Positions 16,698-25,124 of a stretch of 64,000 nucleotides of DNA are shown here, piece by piece. The translations under genes and the position numbers were made by a program. This DNA comes from Bradyrhizobium sp. NDS-1. Its GTDB lineage: Bacteria > Pseudomonadota > Alphaproteobacteria > Rhizobiales > Xanthobacteraceae. Under the pieces are notes generated by a model. It had not been told where the DNA came from and made no database searches. It saw only the letters and a list, made by a program, of their open reading frames with translations. Each line of letters opens with the position of its first letter. Positions within the stretch are counted from its first letter, which is position 1. The stretch is from NCBI RefSeq assembly GCF_032918005.1, contig NZ_CP136628.1, positions 3,395,501 to 3,459,500 of the forward strand, read 5' to 3'.

Positions 16698-16710
16698 TGG
16701 CGATGATCCC

Positions 16711-17904
16711 TTAGCGCTTCCGGATCACGAGGAAATGCGCCGGTTGTCCCCACGTGTTGATGAACGCCGCATCCGACCTGGTGAGGGCGGCGACCGCGGA
16801 TGCGTCCCGTCGCCCGATCGCGCCGAAGATGCGATGGAAACTGTCGAGCGTCGCAATGACGGCTTCGATGTCGGCAGCATCGTCGGCGAGAACGTCGCTC
16901 GTCCGGATCGTCTCGCGCAGCGACGCGAGGCCCGCGACCACGCGCGGCAGGCTCTCGCCGAACGGATCGTCGATCATCGCATCGACGTCGAGGACCAGCG
17001 CCTCGATCGATGCGGAGATCGCCTGCACTGCATCGGCCTTGCCGACCAGATAGAGCTTTCGCCCGCCGAGGAAGCTCAGGCGACTGCGGTCGAGATGGCG
17101 TCTGGCGCGATGCAGCTTCTCGTCACCGGACAGGACTTTCTTGTGCCAGTAGATGTCCAGGCTGTCGCGGTAGGCGGGCCATGCCGAATGGACGTCGAAC
17201 CCCTGTTCATGCGCCGCCGCGCACAAGGTGGCCGCGTCGAGGAAGTAGCGATGCCGGACGAACGGATTCTCCAGCACGTCCATCAGCCAGGATTCGAAGC
17301 TGCGGGTGTGCGGAATGCTGTCCCACTTCGGCTCGAATAGCAGCTTGGCCGTCTCGAGCGCGGCGCGACCGCTCAATGCCTTGCCGGCCGCATGGATCGC
17401 CTTGAGCGCGAGCTCGAAGAAGCCGCCATAGCGCTCGTAATAGGACACGACGGCATAGCCGTCCGGGTTGAGCTTCCGATGGAAGACGCCGAGCCATTTT
17501 TCGCTCGGCTGGACCGTGTAGATGAAGCCCTCGGCATCGATGATGTCGAAGCGGCGATCGCTGCTGAAGCCCTCGACGTCCGCGAGTGCGAGCTCGCGGA
17601 GACGCTCGGTCAAGCCGAAATGCGCGAAATAGGCCTCGATCTTCGGATGTGCATGCCGGTTCGGTTCGGCGAGCGTCATGTTTGCGCCCCAACCGGCAAA
17701 CACCAGCGCGTTCTCGCCGGAATCGGGGCCGAATTCGAGCACATCGGCATCGCGGAACAACCGCGGCGGCAGCACCAGCTTGTCGGAAAACAGCTCGCGC
17801 CGCTGACCGGCGTAGGCCTCTAGCTCGGTGGACGACTTGAAATTCCCGAACGTCGGCAGGACATCCTGACGTTCGTAATAGTTGAAGAGCTTGTCCTCAG
17901 CCAT
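16711..17904 (-). CDS. class I SAM-dependent methyltransferase with helical C-terminal domain
   Basis: A 397-residue protein. SAM motif I is VLEFGPDSGENALVFAGWG (residues 55-73), followed by the acidic LAEPNRHAHPKI and the motif-II-like FDIIDAEGFIYTV region. After about residue 240 comes a long charged helical domain with no known signature, ending PAHFLVIRKR. The start overlaps the upstream C-methyltransferase gene by 8 bases, so the two are translationally coupled. The LFNYYERQ and RYGGFFEL segments resemble methyltransferases of polysaccharide loci. The acceptor is unknown. Confidence 0.82.
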   Translation of the reverse strand: MAEDKLFNYYERQDVLPTFGNFKSSTELEAYAGQRRELFSDKLVLPPRLFRDADVLEFGPDSGENALVFAGWGANMTLAEPNRHAHPKIEAYFAHFGLTERLRELALADVEGFSSDRRFDIIDAEGFIYTVQPSEKWLGVFHRKLNPDGYAVVSYYERYGGFFELALKAIHAAGKALSGRAALETAKLLFEPKWDSIPHTRSFESWLMDVLENPFVRHRYFLDAATLCAAAHEQGFDVHSAWPAYRDSLDIYWHKKVLSGDEKLHRARRHLDRSRLSFLGGRKLYLVGKADAVQAISASIEALVLDVDAMIDDPFGESLPRVVAGLASLRETIRTSDVLADDAADIEAVIATLDSFHRIFGAIGRRDASAVAALTRSDAAFINTWGQPAHFLVIRKR

Positions 17905-19114
17905 GCCGCGACCTTAGCGCCGCTTCGAGACGATCGAGCTCGCTCCAGATATCGGAGGGCGCGAAGATCGAAACGATCTCAAGCGGACGCTTCACGCTCT
18001 CGCGCAGCCGGCTGCTGACCTTGGCTTCGTTTTCCTGGTTCACGGCGAGGAGACACACGAGCGGATTCGCGTTGCCGGCGAGGTCGTCGGGCGAGCGGAT
18101 CGGAATGCCGGTGCCGGGCAGGAACAGCCCCTGGCGCTCCTTCTGGTCGTCGACCGAGAGGTCGACGAGATCCGCCAGCTCGTGGGCGTTGGTGAAGGTA
18201 CAGGCGCGGCAGCCGGCACCGTAGATGGCGATCTCGGCACCATCGGCGCGAGCTTTCGCGAGAATCGGACGGAGACGCGCGCCATACTCTCTTGCGCGCT
18301 GACCGAATTTCTCGCCGACACCGGCCGGCGCGGGCGGCACCGTTACAGTGCCCGCGGCACGGCGAGCGGCGATCGCGAGGCTGCCGCCGCTGAAATTGTA
18401 TTTCTTCACGGACACTGCCTCGAAGCCGTGGCGCGCCAGCAGCGCGAGCAGGGTCGGTTCGGTGAAATAGCTGACGTGCTCCTCCCAGAGCACGGAGAGG
18501 TCTCCCACCGCCGAGCCGGGGGCGAAATCGGGCACGTCGATGAACAGCAGCCCATCCTCCTTCAGCGCGATCTTCACGCAGGCGAAGAAGTTTTCAAAGT
18601 CGACGATATGCTCGAGCACCTGGCGCGATATGACCAGGTCGAACTTGCCGGACTGAGCGACTGCGTCGTGGGCCATCTCCGGGCTGAGCATGTCGGCATA
18701 GACCTTGATGCCGCGCTCGCGAGCGATCTTGCCAGATACCGGATTGGGCTCGACGCCAACCATGACCTTGGTGCCGCGTTCGCGGAGCTTGTCCATGAAC
18801 AGGCCGTCGTTGCATCCGATCTCGAACACGGACTGATGCTTCGAGAATTTCGCAATGGTGTCGAGCTCGTCCACCTGGTGCGGTTCGGGCTTCCAGCTGC
18901 TGAAATTGTAGTTGAACTGGCGGTACAGAATGTCGGGATCGATCGGCTTGACGATCTGGGGCAGGCCGCAATCGCCGCAGGCCAGCACCTCGAACGGATA
19001 CCGTTCATCCTGCTCGTTTCGGCTGTGCCGCAGCCGATGTGCAATCGGCATCAGTCCGAGGTCGATGACCGGACGCAGGTTGGTGGAATGGCAAAGGCGG
19101 CAATGGTCGGTCAC
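17897..19114 (-). CDS. NDP-sugar C-methyltransferase family protein (TylC3-like), copy 1
   Basis: A protein of about 405 residues with the three-part layout of sugar C-methyltransferases. An N-terminal zinc site is formed by CRLC (residues 5-8) and CGDC (near 45); the SAM domain has VFEIGCNDGLFMDKLRERG (near residue 95); the C-terminal domain begins ARLRPILAKARADGAEIAIY. The catalytic Glu-His pair of TylC3 corresponds to WEEHVSYF (near residue 195). I chose the GTG at 19114, which starts right before the zinc site. Such enzymes methylate the carbon next to a keto group on a dTDP/NDP-4-keto sugar. A second copy lies at 36344-37612. Confidence 0.88.
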   Translation of the reverse strand: MTDHCRLCHSTNLRPVIDLGLMPIAHRLRHSRNEQDERYPFEVLACGDCGLPQIVKPIDPDILYRQFNYNFSSWKPEPHQVDELDTIAKFSKHQSVFEIGCNDGLFMDKLRERGTKVMVGVEPNPVSGKIARERGIKVYADMLSPEMAHDAVAQSGKFDLVISRQVLEHIVDFENFFACVKIALKEDGLLFIDVPDFAPGSAVGDLSVLWEEHVSYFTEPTLLALLARHGFEAVSVKKYNFSGGSLAIAARRAAGTVTVPPAPAGVGEKFGQRAREYGARLRPILAKARADGAEIAIYGAGCRACTFTNAHELADLVDLSVDDQKERQGLFLPGTGIPIRSPDDLAGNANPLVCLLAVNQENEAKVSSRLRESVKRPLEIVSIFAPSDIWSELDRLEAALRSRHG

Positions 19115-19326
19115 GGCTTTAACTCTTTGCAGGAAAAGCAAGGGAACATCGGCGCCACGGCGATACGCGGCGCAGTTGAACGCTATATAGCGCCGCAGGC
19201 TGTGCCACAATTCTTAAGTTGCCCGGGGTGGGCTATTCACAAGCCCGGAGGCCCCTCTGAAGCTGGTACCCCGCGGCCTTCATTGCGGGCTTCCCCGCCG
19301 ACACGCACGGAACCGCGCGAAGCCGA

Positions 19327-21645
19327 CTAATGGCAGGTCATGAGTTGATCGAGAGCCTTGATGTCCGCTCGCTGGCCGTTGGGAGACAGACGGTGCTTCA
19401 CCACCTCGAATGGCTCGATGCCGTAGGCCTGCCGGTAGATCTCTTTCGACCTCGTCCGGAGCGCGGAAACGCCGGCCTCGGCTTGGGGAGCGAGTGCTTG
19501 CTCGCCATCCCTCCACGTCAACAGCCAGTAGTCCGGGGTTTCGCTATGCAAGGCGAATCGCTTCACCAGTTCGGCGCTCTGAAAGAGATCGGAGAAGCCG
19601 TTGAGCCAGAAATCGCAATTCTGCTTCTGGACATAGAACAGCTTGACACCGAGTGACCGGAGGGTGGCTTCGGCCGTGTCGGCAGTTCCCAGTGCGATCT
19701 TCCTGAAGTCGCGCGCGACGTCACTCTGATAGGTGTGGATGATCTTGCCCCGCGTCAGCAGCGGCGAGAAATAACAGGGCACCATGGCGCGGTAACCGTT
19801 GAGCGCGAGAATCCGCTCGGAGCCCGTCGATTGCTGCAGTTCATCACAGCGCTGCCAGTTCAGGCTGACACGAGGCATCTGGATGAGTGAGCGCCCGCCG
19901 CCCGCAAAGGCAATGGCTCCGTCATCCCTGAAGCTCTGCCAAGGATAGGAGATTGTCATCCAGCCGCACGCGGCGAGCAGCGCCAGGATGGCAACATTGG
20001 GTGCAAAGCGCCCGACGAATATGGCCGGGATTAGCCAGCGCACGATGATAAGAGCCCAGCACGCGATCGCGACGGCCGCGAGCGGGAATAGCGCATTGAC
20101 GTGAATGGATAGACGGATCAGGCTCGGAATGTTCAGCGTCATGTCCAACAGCCGCACGCTGGCGACATAGGCGATCACGATGAAGACGCCCGCAATGCTG
20201 GGCAGGGCCAGAGACTTCGTGACACTGGCGCGATCCGGAAAAAATCTAGAATCGAGGAAAGAGATCGCGCAAGTCGTCGCCGCGATCAGAGCTGCAACCT
20301 GCAGAACGGATTTGGCCTGCCTGATGAAGTTGACCACTCCGACCTTGCTGAGAAAGTCGGTGACCTCCAGCGATTGCGACAGCACGAAGAAGTCAAGAAT
20401 CTCCAGGCTGCCGAACTGCGAGAAACGTTCGACCAATGCGATCTTTCGAAAGAGCGAGTACGGATTGGTTGCGGGGATTCCGAGATAGAAGTAGTTGATG
20501 GAGAAGGCGAGGATGCACCCGCAAACCGCTCCCAACCCGAGCAGCAGGCTGGTGACGAGACCGGATCGATCGCGCTGAAGGAGCCTGGTGAATACGCCTA
20601 GCAACGAAATCAAGAACACGAACGCTGCATAGAGCGGATAGGAGGCAGAGACGGCAAGGCCGCAAAGGCCGGCGGCAAGGCGGTCGCGAGCCTGGGAAGA
20701 CCGAATGACGACCAGCAGGAAATAGACGAAGAATGCCGCGGTCTGAAGGTGGTACTTGCCGAACTCCATGATGTAGAGGCCAGCCTTGACGCTCGGCATC
20801 GTGCGGGGCCACGCAAGGCCCAGGATCGCTACGCCGAGTGCAATTGGTATCGCCGCGTCTTCCCAACGGCGTCCGAGAGCCTGTAACGGCAGAATGAGTC
20901 GGGCGAGCTCAAAAATGACCGCGCCGATCCCGACGAAGTAGAGAAACGAAACGATCTGGGCAACGTGGGGCGGCAGGAACGTCGCCAGCAACAGATGCAG
21001 GCCGTTGCCGTGACCAATTTCAAAGTCGGAGAAGATGGGATTGTCGGCCGCAAGCCAGATGCTGTGATTTCTCGCAACCTCCGCGAGATACGGGGCGTAG
21101 AGCTGTTGGACGTCGGTCGAAACGACGTCCGGTATGACGGCGCGATCGAGGAACACCGTCGCCAGAAGCCAAAGACCCATCAGGCATGTTGCGGCCAGCG
21201 GCAGGGTCACCGCGAGTTTCTGCGGCTTCCCGAAGCTTCGGCTATCCCACAGCAGCGCCAAGGTCGCAAATCCGAGAACGATTTGCGGGTACAGGATGGA
21301 AAGAGCGCCGAAACCAAATCCGGTCAGGATCAGCGCGGCTGCGCCGACAAAGAACTCGTCGACGCGCTGAGTGGGCTCGTGCCTGATGAGCGAGAACGTC
21401 AGCCGTCCGGTCGCCATGATGAGCCAGCCGAGATACGGCGTCAGGACGATCCAGGCGAGCACGTAAAGTCGCGTGGTCCAGCCACCGTCGTACAGCAGGA
21501 TGCGATAGGTGCCGGTTCGGTTCACGAACCAGATGGCAAGTGCCGCAGGCACGAAGACGAGGGCGCGCGGCCACCACGCCTCGACGATGGCGCGCATACG
21601 CAACTCGCCGGCCGTCATCGTTTGATCTTGTCCAGGATTGCTCAT
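19327..21645 (-). CDS. large polytopic membrane protein of unknown function
   Basis: A protein of about 772 residues with roughly 14 hydrophobic segments up to about residue 555, then a soluble C-terminal domain of about 200 residues (IQMPRVSLNWQRCDELQQST onward) that contains FYVQKQNCDFWLNGFSDLF. The layout (many membrane spans, then a periplasmic-type domain) is that of GT-C glycosyltransferases or O-antigen ligase/polymerase-like proteins, but I see no decisive motif. The ATG at 21645 lies one base after the upstream stop codon; an ATG at 21663 is also possible. A 212-base gap to the next gene downstream contains no gene. Codon use looks less GC-biased than that of neighbours by eye. Confidence 0.7.
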   Translation of the reverse strand: MSNPGQDQTMTAGELRMRAIVEAWWPRALVFVPAALAIWFVNRTGTYRILLYDGGWTTRLYVLAWIVLTPYLGWLIMATGRLTFSLIRHEPTQRVDEFFVGAAALILTGFGFGALSILYPQIVLGFATLALLWDSRSFGKPQKLAVTLPLAATCLMGLWLLATVFLDRAVIPDVVSTDVQQLYAPYLAEVARNHSIWLAADNPIFSDFEIGHGNGLHLLLATFLPPHVAQIVSFLYFVGIGAVIFELARLILPLQALGRRWEDAAIPIALGVAILGLAWPRTMPSVKAGLYIMEFGKYHLQTAAFFVYFLLVVIRSSQARDRLAAGLCGLAVSASYPLYAAFVFLISLLGVFTRLLQRDRSGLVTSLLLGLGAVCGCILAFSINYFYLGIPATNPYSLFRKIALVERFSQFGSLEILDFFVLSQSLEVTDFLSKVGVVNFIRQAKSVLQVAALIAATTCAISFLDSRFFPDRASVTKSLALPSIAGVFIVIAYVASVRLLDMTLNIPSLIRLSIHVNALFPLAAVAIACWALIIVRWLIPAIFVGRFAPNVAILALLAACGWMTISYPWQSFRDDGAIAFAGGGRSLIQMPRVSLNWQRCDELQQSTGSERILALNGYRAMVPCYFSPLLTRGKIIHTYQSDVARDFRKIALGTADTAEATLRSLGVKLFYVQKQNCDFWLNGFSDLFQSAELVKRFALHSETPDYWLLTWRDGEQALAPQAEAGVSALRTRSKEIYRQAYGIEPFEVVKHRLSPNGQRADIKALDQLMTCH

Positions 21646-21646
21646 G

Positions 21647-22624
21647 CTAGACCGGCGCGACATCAGTTCGTTCGGCGATGGCCCGCGCCTGGTCGGGGTT
21701 GAAGCTGGTGCGCTCGGGGGCGATCAGCCATACCAGCCCGCCAACCAGCCCGATGATCAGGCCGCCAAGACCCAGGAAGACGGATATCGCAAGCGCCTTG
21801 TCGGATGCGATTCCAGCGAGACCGAGCGCGGCAACCATTGCGCCTTCTCGCACGCCCCATCCTCCGATCGAGATCGGAACCGCGGACGACAGAATGACAA
21901 GCGGAACAAGAGCGAACGCATCAAGCGCAGAGAGTGGCGCGTCGAGCCCGATCGCAAGGACCTGACAGGCTGCGACCGTGATCAGGTGGATGATGACGGC
22001 CGACGCCATCAGCGTTCCGCGCCCGTCAGCCGCCAGCGGAGCCCTGACCAGCAACGCGAATTGCACGATCCTGGCCGGCAGCGCGGCGATGATGCGAGGC
22101 GGCCAGCGGTCCAGCATGAGCAGAGCGATCAGGCCGAAACACGCCATGACGAGAACGACGATGATCGCGAACAGGAGCGACCTGTCGCTGATCCGTTGCA
22201 GCAGGAACGGCATCCCTGCCAATATGACGACACCCAGCGCCAGCAGCGCCAGAAACCGATCGGCCACGATGCTGCTGATGGTCGGCGACCATTGCACGCC
22301 ATGGCGCCGCAGCATCCAGATCCGAACCGCGTCACCGCCTGCGGGCAGCACCTGGTTGAAGAAGGTGCTGACCATGAGAATGCGCCAGCCGGACAGCCAA
22401 TCCAGAGGCACGTGCATGGCGCGGAGGATCAGAATCCAGCGGTGGCAAAGCACGAAGGTCTGGACAAACAGCAGCAGCACCGCGAGCGCCAGCATGTCCA
22501 GTCTGACGGCGAGAAGATCGGCTTGCAGGGAGGACAAATCCTGGGTCCGCAACAATAATACGAGGATTCCGATCGAGACGGCGAACTTCGCCAGAGTAAG
22601 CAGTGCTTTTGCAGGCGGCTTCAT
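21647..22624 (-). CDS. lysylphosphatidylglycerol synthase TM-domain (UPF0104) family protein, copy 1
   Basis: A 325-residue protein with about eight membrane spans. It has the LPG_synthase_TM signatures WILILRAMHVPLDWLSGWR, FFNQVLPAGGDAVRIW and SIGGWGVREGAMVAALGL. It lacks the soluble lysyl-transferase domain, so it is not MprF; stand-alone members are often found in glycan and lipid loci as flippase-like proteins. In the conserved loop it reads LPAGGD where its paralogue at 35242 reads LPSSVGGD, a loss of two residues. The ATG at 22624 (MKPPAKAL) gives the proper length. Confidence 0.85.
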   Translation of the reverse strand: MKPPAKALLTLAKFAVSIGILVLLLRTQDLSSLQADLLAVRLDMLALAVLLLFVQTFVLCHRWILILRAMHVPLDWLSGWRILMVSTFFNQVLPAGGDAVRIWMLRRHGVQWSPTISSIVADRFLALLALGVVILAGMPFLLQRISDRSLLFAIIVVLVMACFGLIALLMLDRWPPRIIAALPARIVQFALLVRAPLAADGRGTLMASAVIIHLITVAACQVLAIGLDAPLSALDAFALVPLVILSSAVPISIGGWGVREGAMVAALGLAGIASDKALAISVFLGLGGLIIGLVGGLVWLIAPERTSFNPDQARAIAERTDVAPV

Positions 22625-22685
22625 CGGCTGGTGTCGTCCTCGATCATTCGCGGCGGTATCGTCGGGCAGCGATAGCGGCCGGAGT

Positions 22686-23264
22686 CTATTTTCTCGCCAG
22701 ATGCTCCGTGGCGAGCGTGGCAATCCTTGTGACGTAGTCCTGGACCTCGGCGGCGTCGCCGCCATCGGGGGCCCAGTCGGGAAATGCGGTGCGGGCGGGA
22801 TCGAACGGGCCGGCCGTGGTTTCGTGAAACACCAGCCACTCCGAGGTGATCAGGATCGAGTGAAAGACCTGTTCGGGCATGCGGTAGTAGCAGCGCTTGC
22901 CCTGGCCGTAGGGCGCCATCTCGAGCACCTGGCGAATGCCGCCGTCGTCCTCGAAGATCACAACCTGCGCGGTGCCCTCGATGACGTGGAACGATTCAGG
23001 TTTGCCAAAATGCTTGTGAGGCCGCACATACGCCTCGCGATGATGCACGATCAGCATTTCGTGCAGGCTGGACGAGGGATCGGGATGCGTGCACAGCCGG
23101 CTGCGTAGACGCGGGTTGCCGGCGGCGATGCGCTTCAGCTCCGCGATCGTGGCGTCATCGGCCGTGACGATGGCGTCGTCCGAATAATAGACTTCGGGAT
23201 TCTGCGCGCGCAGCGACGTCGGCCGGCGCGGGCTCGTCGCCTCATTCGAAGAAGATGAACCCAT
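22686..23264 (-). CDS. WbuC-family cupin-fold metalloprotein
   Basis: A 192-residue cupin. The metal motif is seen in YVRPHKHFGKPESFHVIEG (His 83, His 85, Glu 90 and His 93 as likely ligands), followed by a second beta-barrel motif with MPEQVFHSILITSEWLVFHE. This pattern matches WbuC-type proteins of O-antigen clusters, whose reaction is not established; a sugar isomerase or epimerase role is often proposed. The start overlaps the upstream methyltransferase gene by 23 bases, so they are tightly coupled. Confidence 0.85.
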   Translation of the reverse strand: MGSSSSNEATSPRRPTSLRAQNPEVYYSDDAIVTADDATIAELKRIAAGNPRLRSRLCTHPDPSSSLHEMLIVHHREAYVRPHKHFGKPESFHVIEGTAQVVIFEDDGGIRQVLEMAPYGQGKRCYYRMPEQVFHSILITSEWLVFHETTAGPFDPARTAFPDWAPDGGDAAEVQDYVTRIATLATEHLARK

Positions 23265-23907
23265 GGTCGCCCCGGTACCCGCATTTGTCGTAGATCCAGG
23301 CCCAGGTTTCCGGGCCGTGGAAGCTCAGGCAAGTGAGCTGCCAGTAGAGGAGGTTCGCCTTCTCGCGCTCGTTGCGGAAGGATTCGACCATCAGATATTT
23401 CGAGGTGCCGCGTCCGACGCGCTCGATCTCAGGCACCGCGCGGAAGACGTCCTCGAGCGGAAGGTTGTGCAGCACGCCGAGCGACACCACGAGATCGAAA
23501 CTGTGATCGGGGTAGGGGAGCTCCACGGCGCTGCCGACTTTCAACAGCGGCCGCACCTCCTCCTTGGCATTGGCGATGCCGTAGTCGGAAATGTCGATGC
23601 CGGCGACCGTGAGGTCGGGGACGAGCTGGGTGAATTCGTAGAGCAGGTAGCCCTTGCCGCAGCCGACGTCGAGCACACTCATTCCGGGCTTGATGCCGTA
23701 GCGATCGATCAGGGTCTGGGCGAGCGGACGCCAGCGTCCGTCGTAGCGATAGCCGCCATAGCCGTAGCGCCGGTCGCCGTCCCAATAGTCGCGCCCCCAC
23801 TGCCGCGCCACAGTGGCGGATTCCGCCTTGTCGTGCTCGACCACGCGCTGAACGTAGTTCCGCCTGGTCGATGCGTGCATTGGCTGGAGCAGGTTGATCT
23901 CGGTCAT
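23242..23907 (-). CDS. class I SAM-dependent methyltransferase (sporadic carbohydrate cluster)
   Basis: A 221-residue methyltransferase. Motif I is MSVLDVGCGKGYLLYEF (residues 75-91), with the acidic VAGIDISDYGI next and DLVVSLGVLHNL as the post-motif II segment. An unusual Gly/Tyr-rich stretch, WDGDRRYGYGGYRYDGRW (residues 42-59), precedes it and may shape the acceptor site. It lies 25 bases after the LIC12192-family gene and overlaps the cupin gene by 23 bases. The acceptor is presumably a sugar intermediate. Confidence 0.85.
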   Translation of the reverse strand: MTEINLLQPMHASTRRNYVQRVVEHDKAESATVARQWGRDYWDGDRRYGYGGYRYDGRWRPLAQTLIDRYGIKPGMSVLDVGCGKGYLLYEFTQLVPDLTVAGIDISDYGIANAKEEVRPLLKVGSAVELPYPDHSFDLVVSLGVLHNLPLEDVFRAVPEIERVGRGTSKYLMVESFRNEREKANLLYWQLTCLSFHGPETWAWIYDKCGYRGDHGFIFFE

Positions 23908-23932
23908 GGCGCCGAACCGGTCCGCGGCATCG

Positions 23933-24325
23933 TCACAGGATGGTCGCGTATTTATTGACCAGCAGGATGTCCTCGACGGCCTGGATGTCCTTCTGCGATG
24001 ACAGCGTGATCTCCTCGACGGCTGCGTGGAGGTCGCAGCCTTCGCGCAGCACGCGGTCGTAGATCTGTCGTCGCCGGGCCTCGTCGGGTGGCAACATGAA
24101 GATGCTGTAGAGGATCAACCCCTTCAGGCGGGGCAGCTCGTCCAGGATGTCCTCGAGCACCATGTAGCTGCCGGGCATGATGTGCTCGACGGCGCTGAGC
24201 AGAAATTGCAGGTTTTTCCGCCGCGCGTAGTCGCGAATCACGATGTTCTGGACGTGCTGCGGGGTGCGGCTGCCGTTCAGCGGCCGCGCGCCGATATAGC
24301 CGCGATGTCCGGCTCGCTCAGCCAT
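23933..24325 (-). CDS. LIC12192-family sporadic carbohydrate cluster protein
   Basis: A 130-residue protein starting MAERAGHRGYIGARPLNGSR. The GYIGARPLNG, PQHVQNIVIRDYARRKNL and YSIFMLPPDE segments match, from memory, the sporadic carbohydrate cluster family first named from Leptospira LIC12192. Its biochemical function is unknown. The strand-helix pattern with conserved Arg residues resembles the catalytic domain of serine recombinases, but there is no DNA-binding domain. The gene overlaps the upstream oxygenase gene by 8 bases, and the family is known for keeping this oxygenase as a neighbour. Confidence 0.8.
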   Translation of the reverse strand: MAERAGHRGYIGARPLNGSRTPQHVQNIVIRDYARRKNLQFLLSAVEHIMPGSYMVLEDILDELPRLKGLILYSIFMLPPDEARRRQIYDRVLREGCDLHAAVEEITLSSQKDIQAVEDILLVNKYATIL

Positions 24326-25124
24326 GGAAGCCCCCCGGCAGCTTGTATTGCATGCCGACCCGCGTCGCCGGGCGCAGCAGGATCGGCTCGAAGAATTCGC
24401 CGAAGCGCTTGTCCGCGTAGGGCGACATGATGCTCTTGAAGCGGCAATTCATGCTCCAGCGCGTGCCGGGCTCCTCGTTGACGCGATTACCGTGCATCAG
24501 GGTCTGATTGAACAGCATCACGTGACCGTAGGGAATCTCGATGAAGGTCGCGTGCGGCTTGATCGTCTTGTACAGCTCCTCGGCGCTTCGCAGGCTTGCC
24601 ATCCGGTCCTGCATGTCACCGTTCAGCGACGGCGGCAGCAGATACATCGCCTTGGTGCTGTGGACGTCGACCAGCGGCACCCACACCACGACCTCGAACG
24701 GCGAGTCGCCCGACCAGACGTCGGAATGGGTGGCGAGCAGCGAGGAATCGTCGCCGGGCATCTGGATGCTGAGATTGACGCGGCGCTGCATGCAGAGCTC
24801 GTTGCCGACGATGGTCTCGATCGTCGAGCGTGCCAGACGGAAATAGGTCGGCCGGAACCACGGCTCGGCGTTGAGGCCGTTGAAGACGTGCAGCCGCAGG
24901 CCGTTGAGATCGTCGACGCTCACCCGCGTGTGGATGCTGTCGAGCATCGCGTAGGGATCGTTGCTGTGCGGCAGCTTCAGATAGTCCGCCGCAAGCTCGG
25001 CGGTGCGCCGCTGGATCCGGTCGAGGCCGGCGCGGTCGTCCGCCGGCGTGGTGACGAAGCCGTGGTCGATGAAGCGCTGCGCCAGCGCCTGCTCGTCAGC
25101 CTGAAGGAAGTCCGTATCCGTCAT
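24318..25124 (-). CDS. 2OG-Fe(II) oxygenase of sporadic carbohydrate cluster
   Basis: A 268-residue PhyH-like dioxygenase. Iron ligands are visible as His 133 and Asp 135 in ATHSDVWSG and His 211 in LMHGNRVNEEPG; Arg 222 in GTRWSMNCRF is placed to bind 2-oxoglutarate. The family is the partner of LIC12192-type proteins. It would hydroxylate or otherwise oxidise a carbohydrate intermediate in the cytosol, with succinate and CO2 as by-products; the substrate is not known. It overlaps the aminotransferase gene before it by 4 bases (ATGA) and the LIC12192 gene after it by 8. Confidence 0.87.
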   Translation of the reverse strand: MTDTDFLQADEQALAQRFIDHGFVTTPADDRAGLDRIQRRTAELAADYLKLPHSNDPYAMLDSIHTRVSVDDLNGLRLHVFNGLNAEPWFRPTYFRLARSTIETIVGNELCMQRRVNLSIQMPGDDSSLLATHSDVWSGDSPFEVVVWVPLVDVHSTKAMYLLPPSLNGDMQDRMASLRSAEELYKTIKPHATFIEIPYGHVMLFNQTLMHGNRVNEEPGTRWSMNCRFKSIMSPYADKRFGEFFEPILLRPATRVGMQYKLPGGFHG

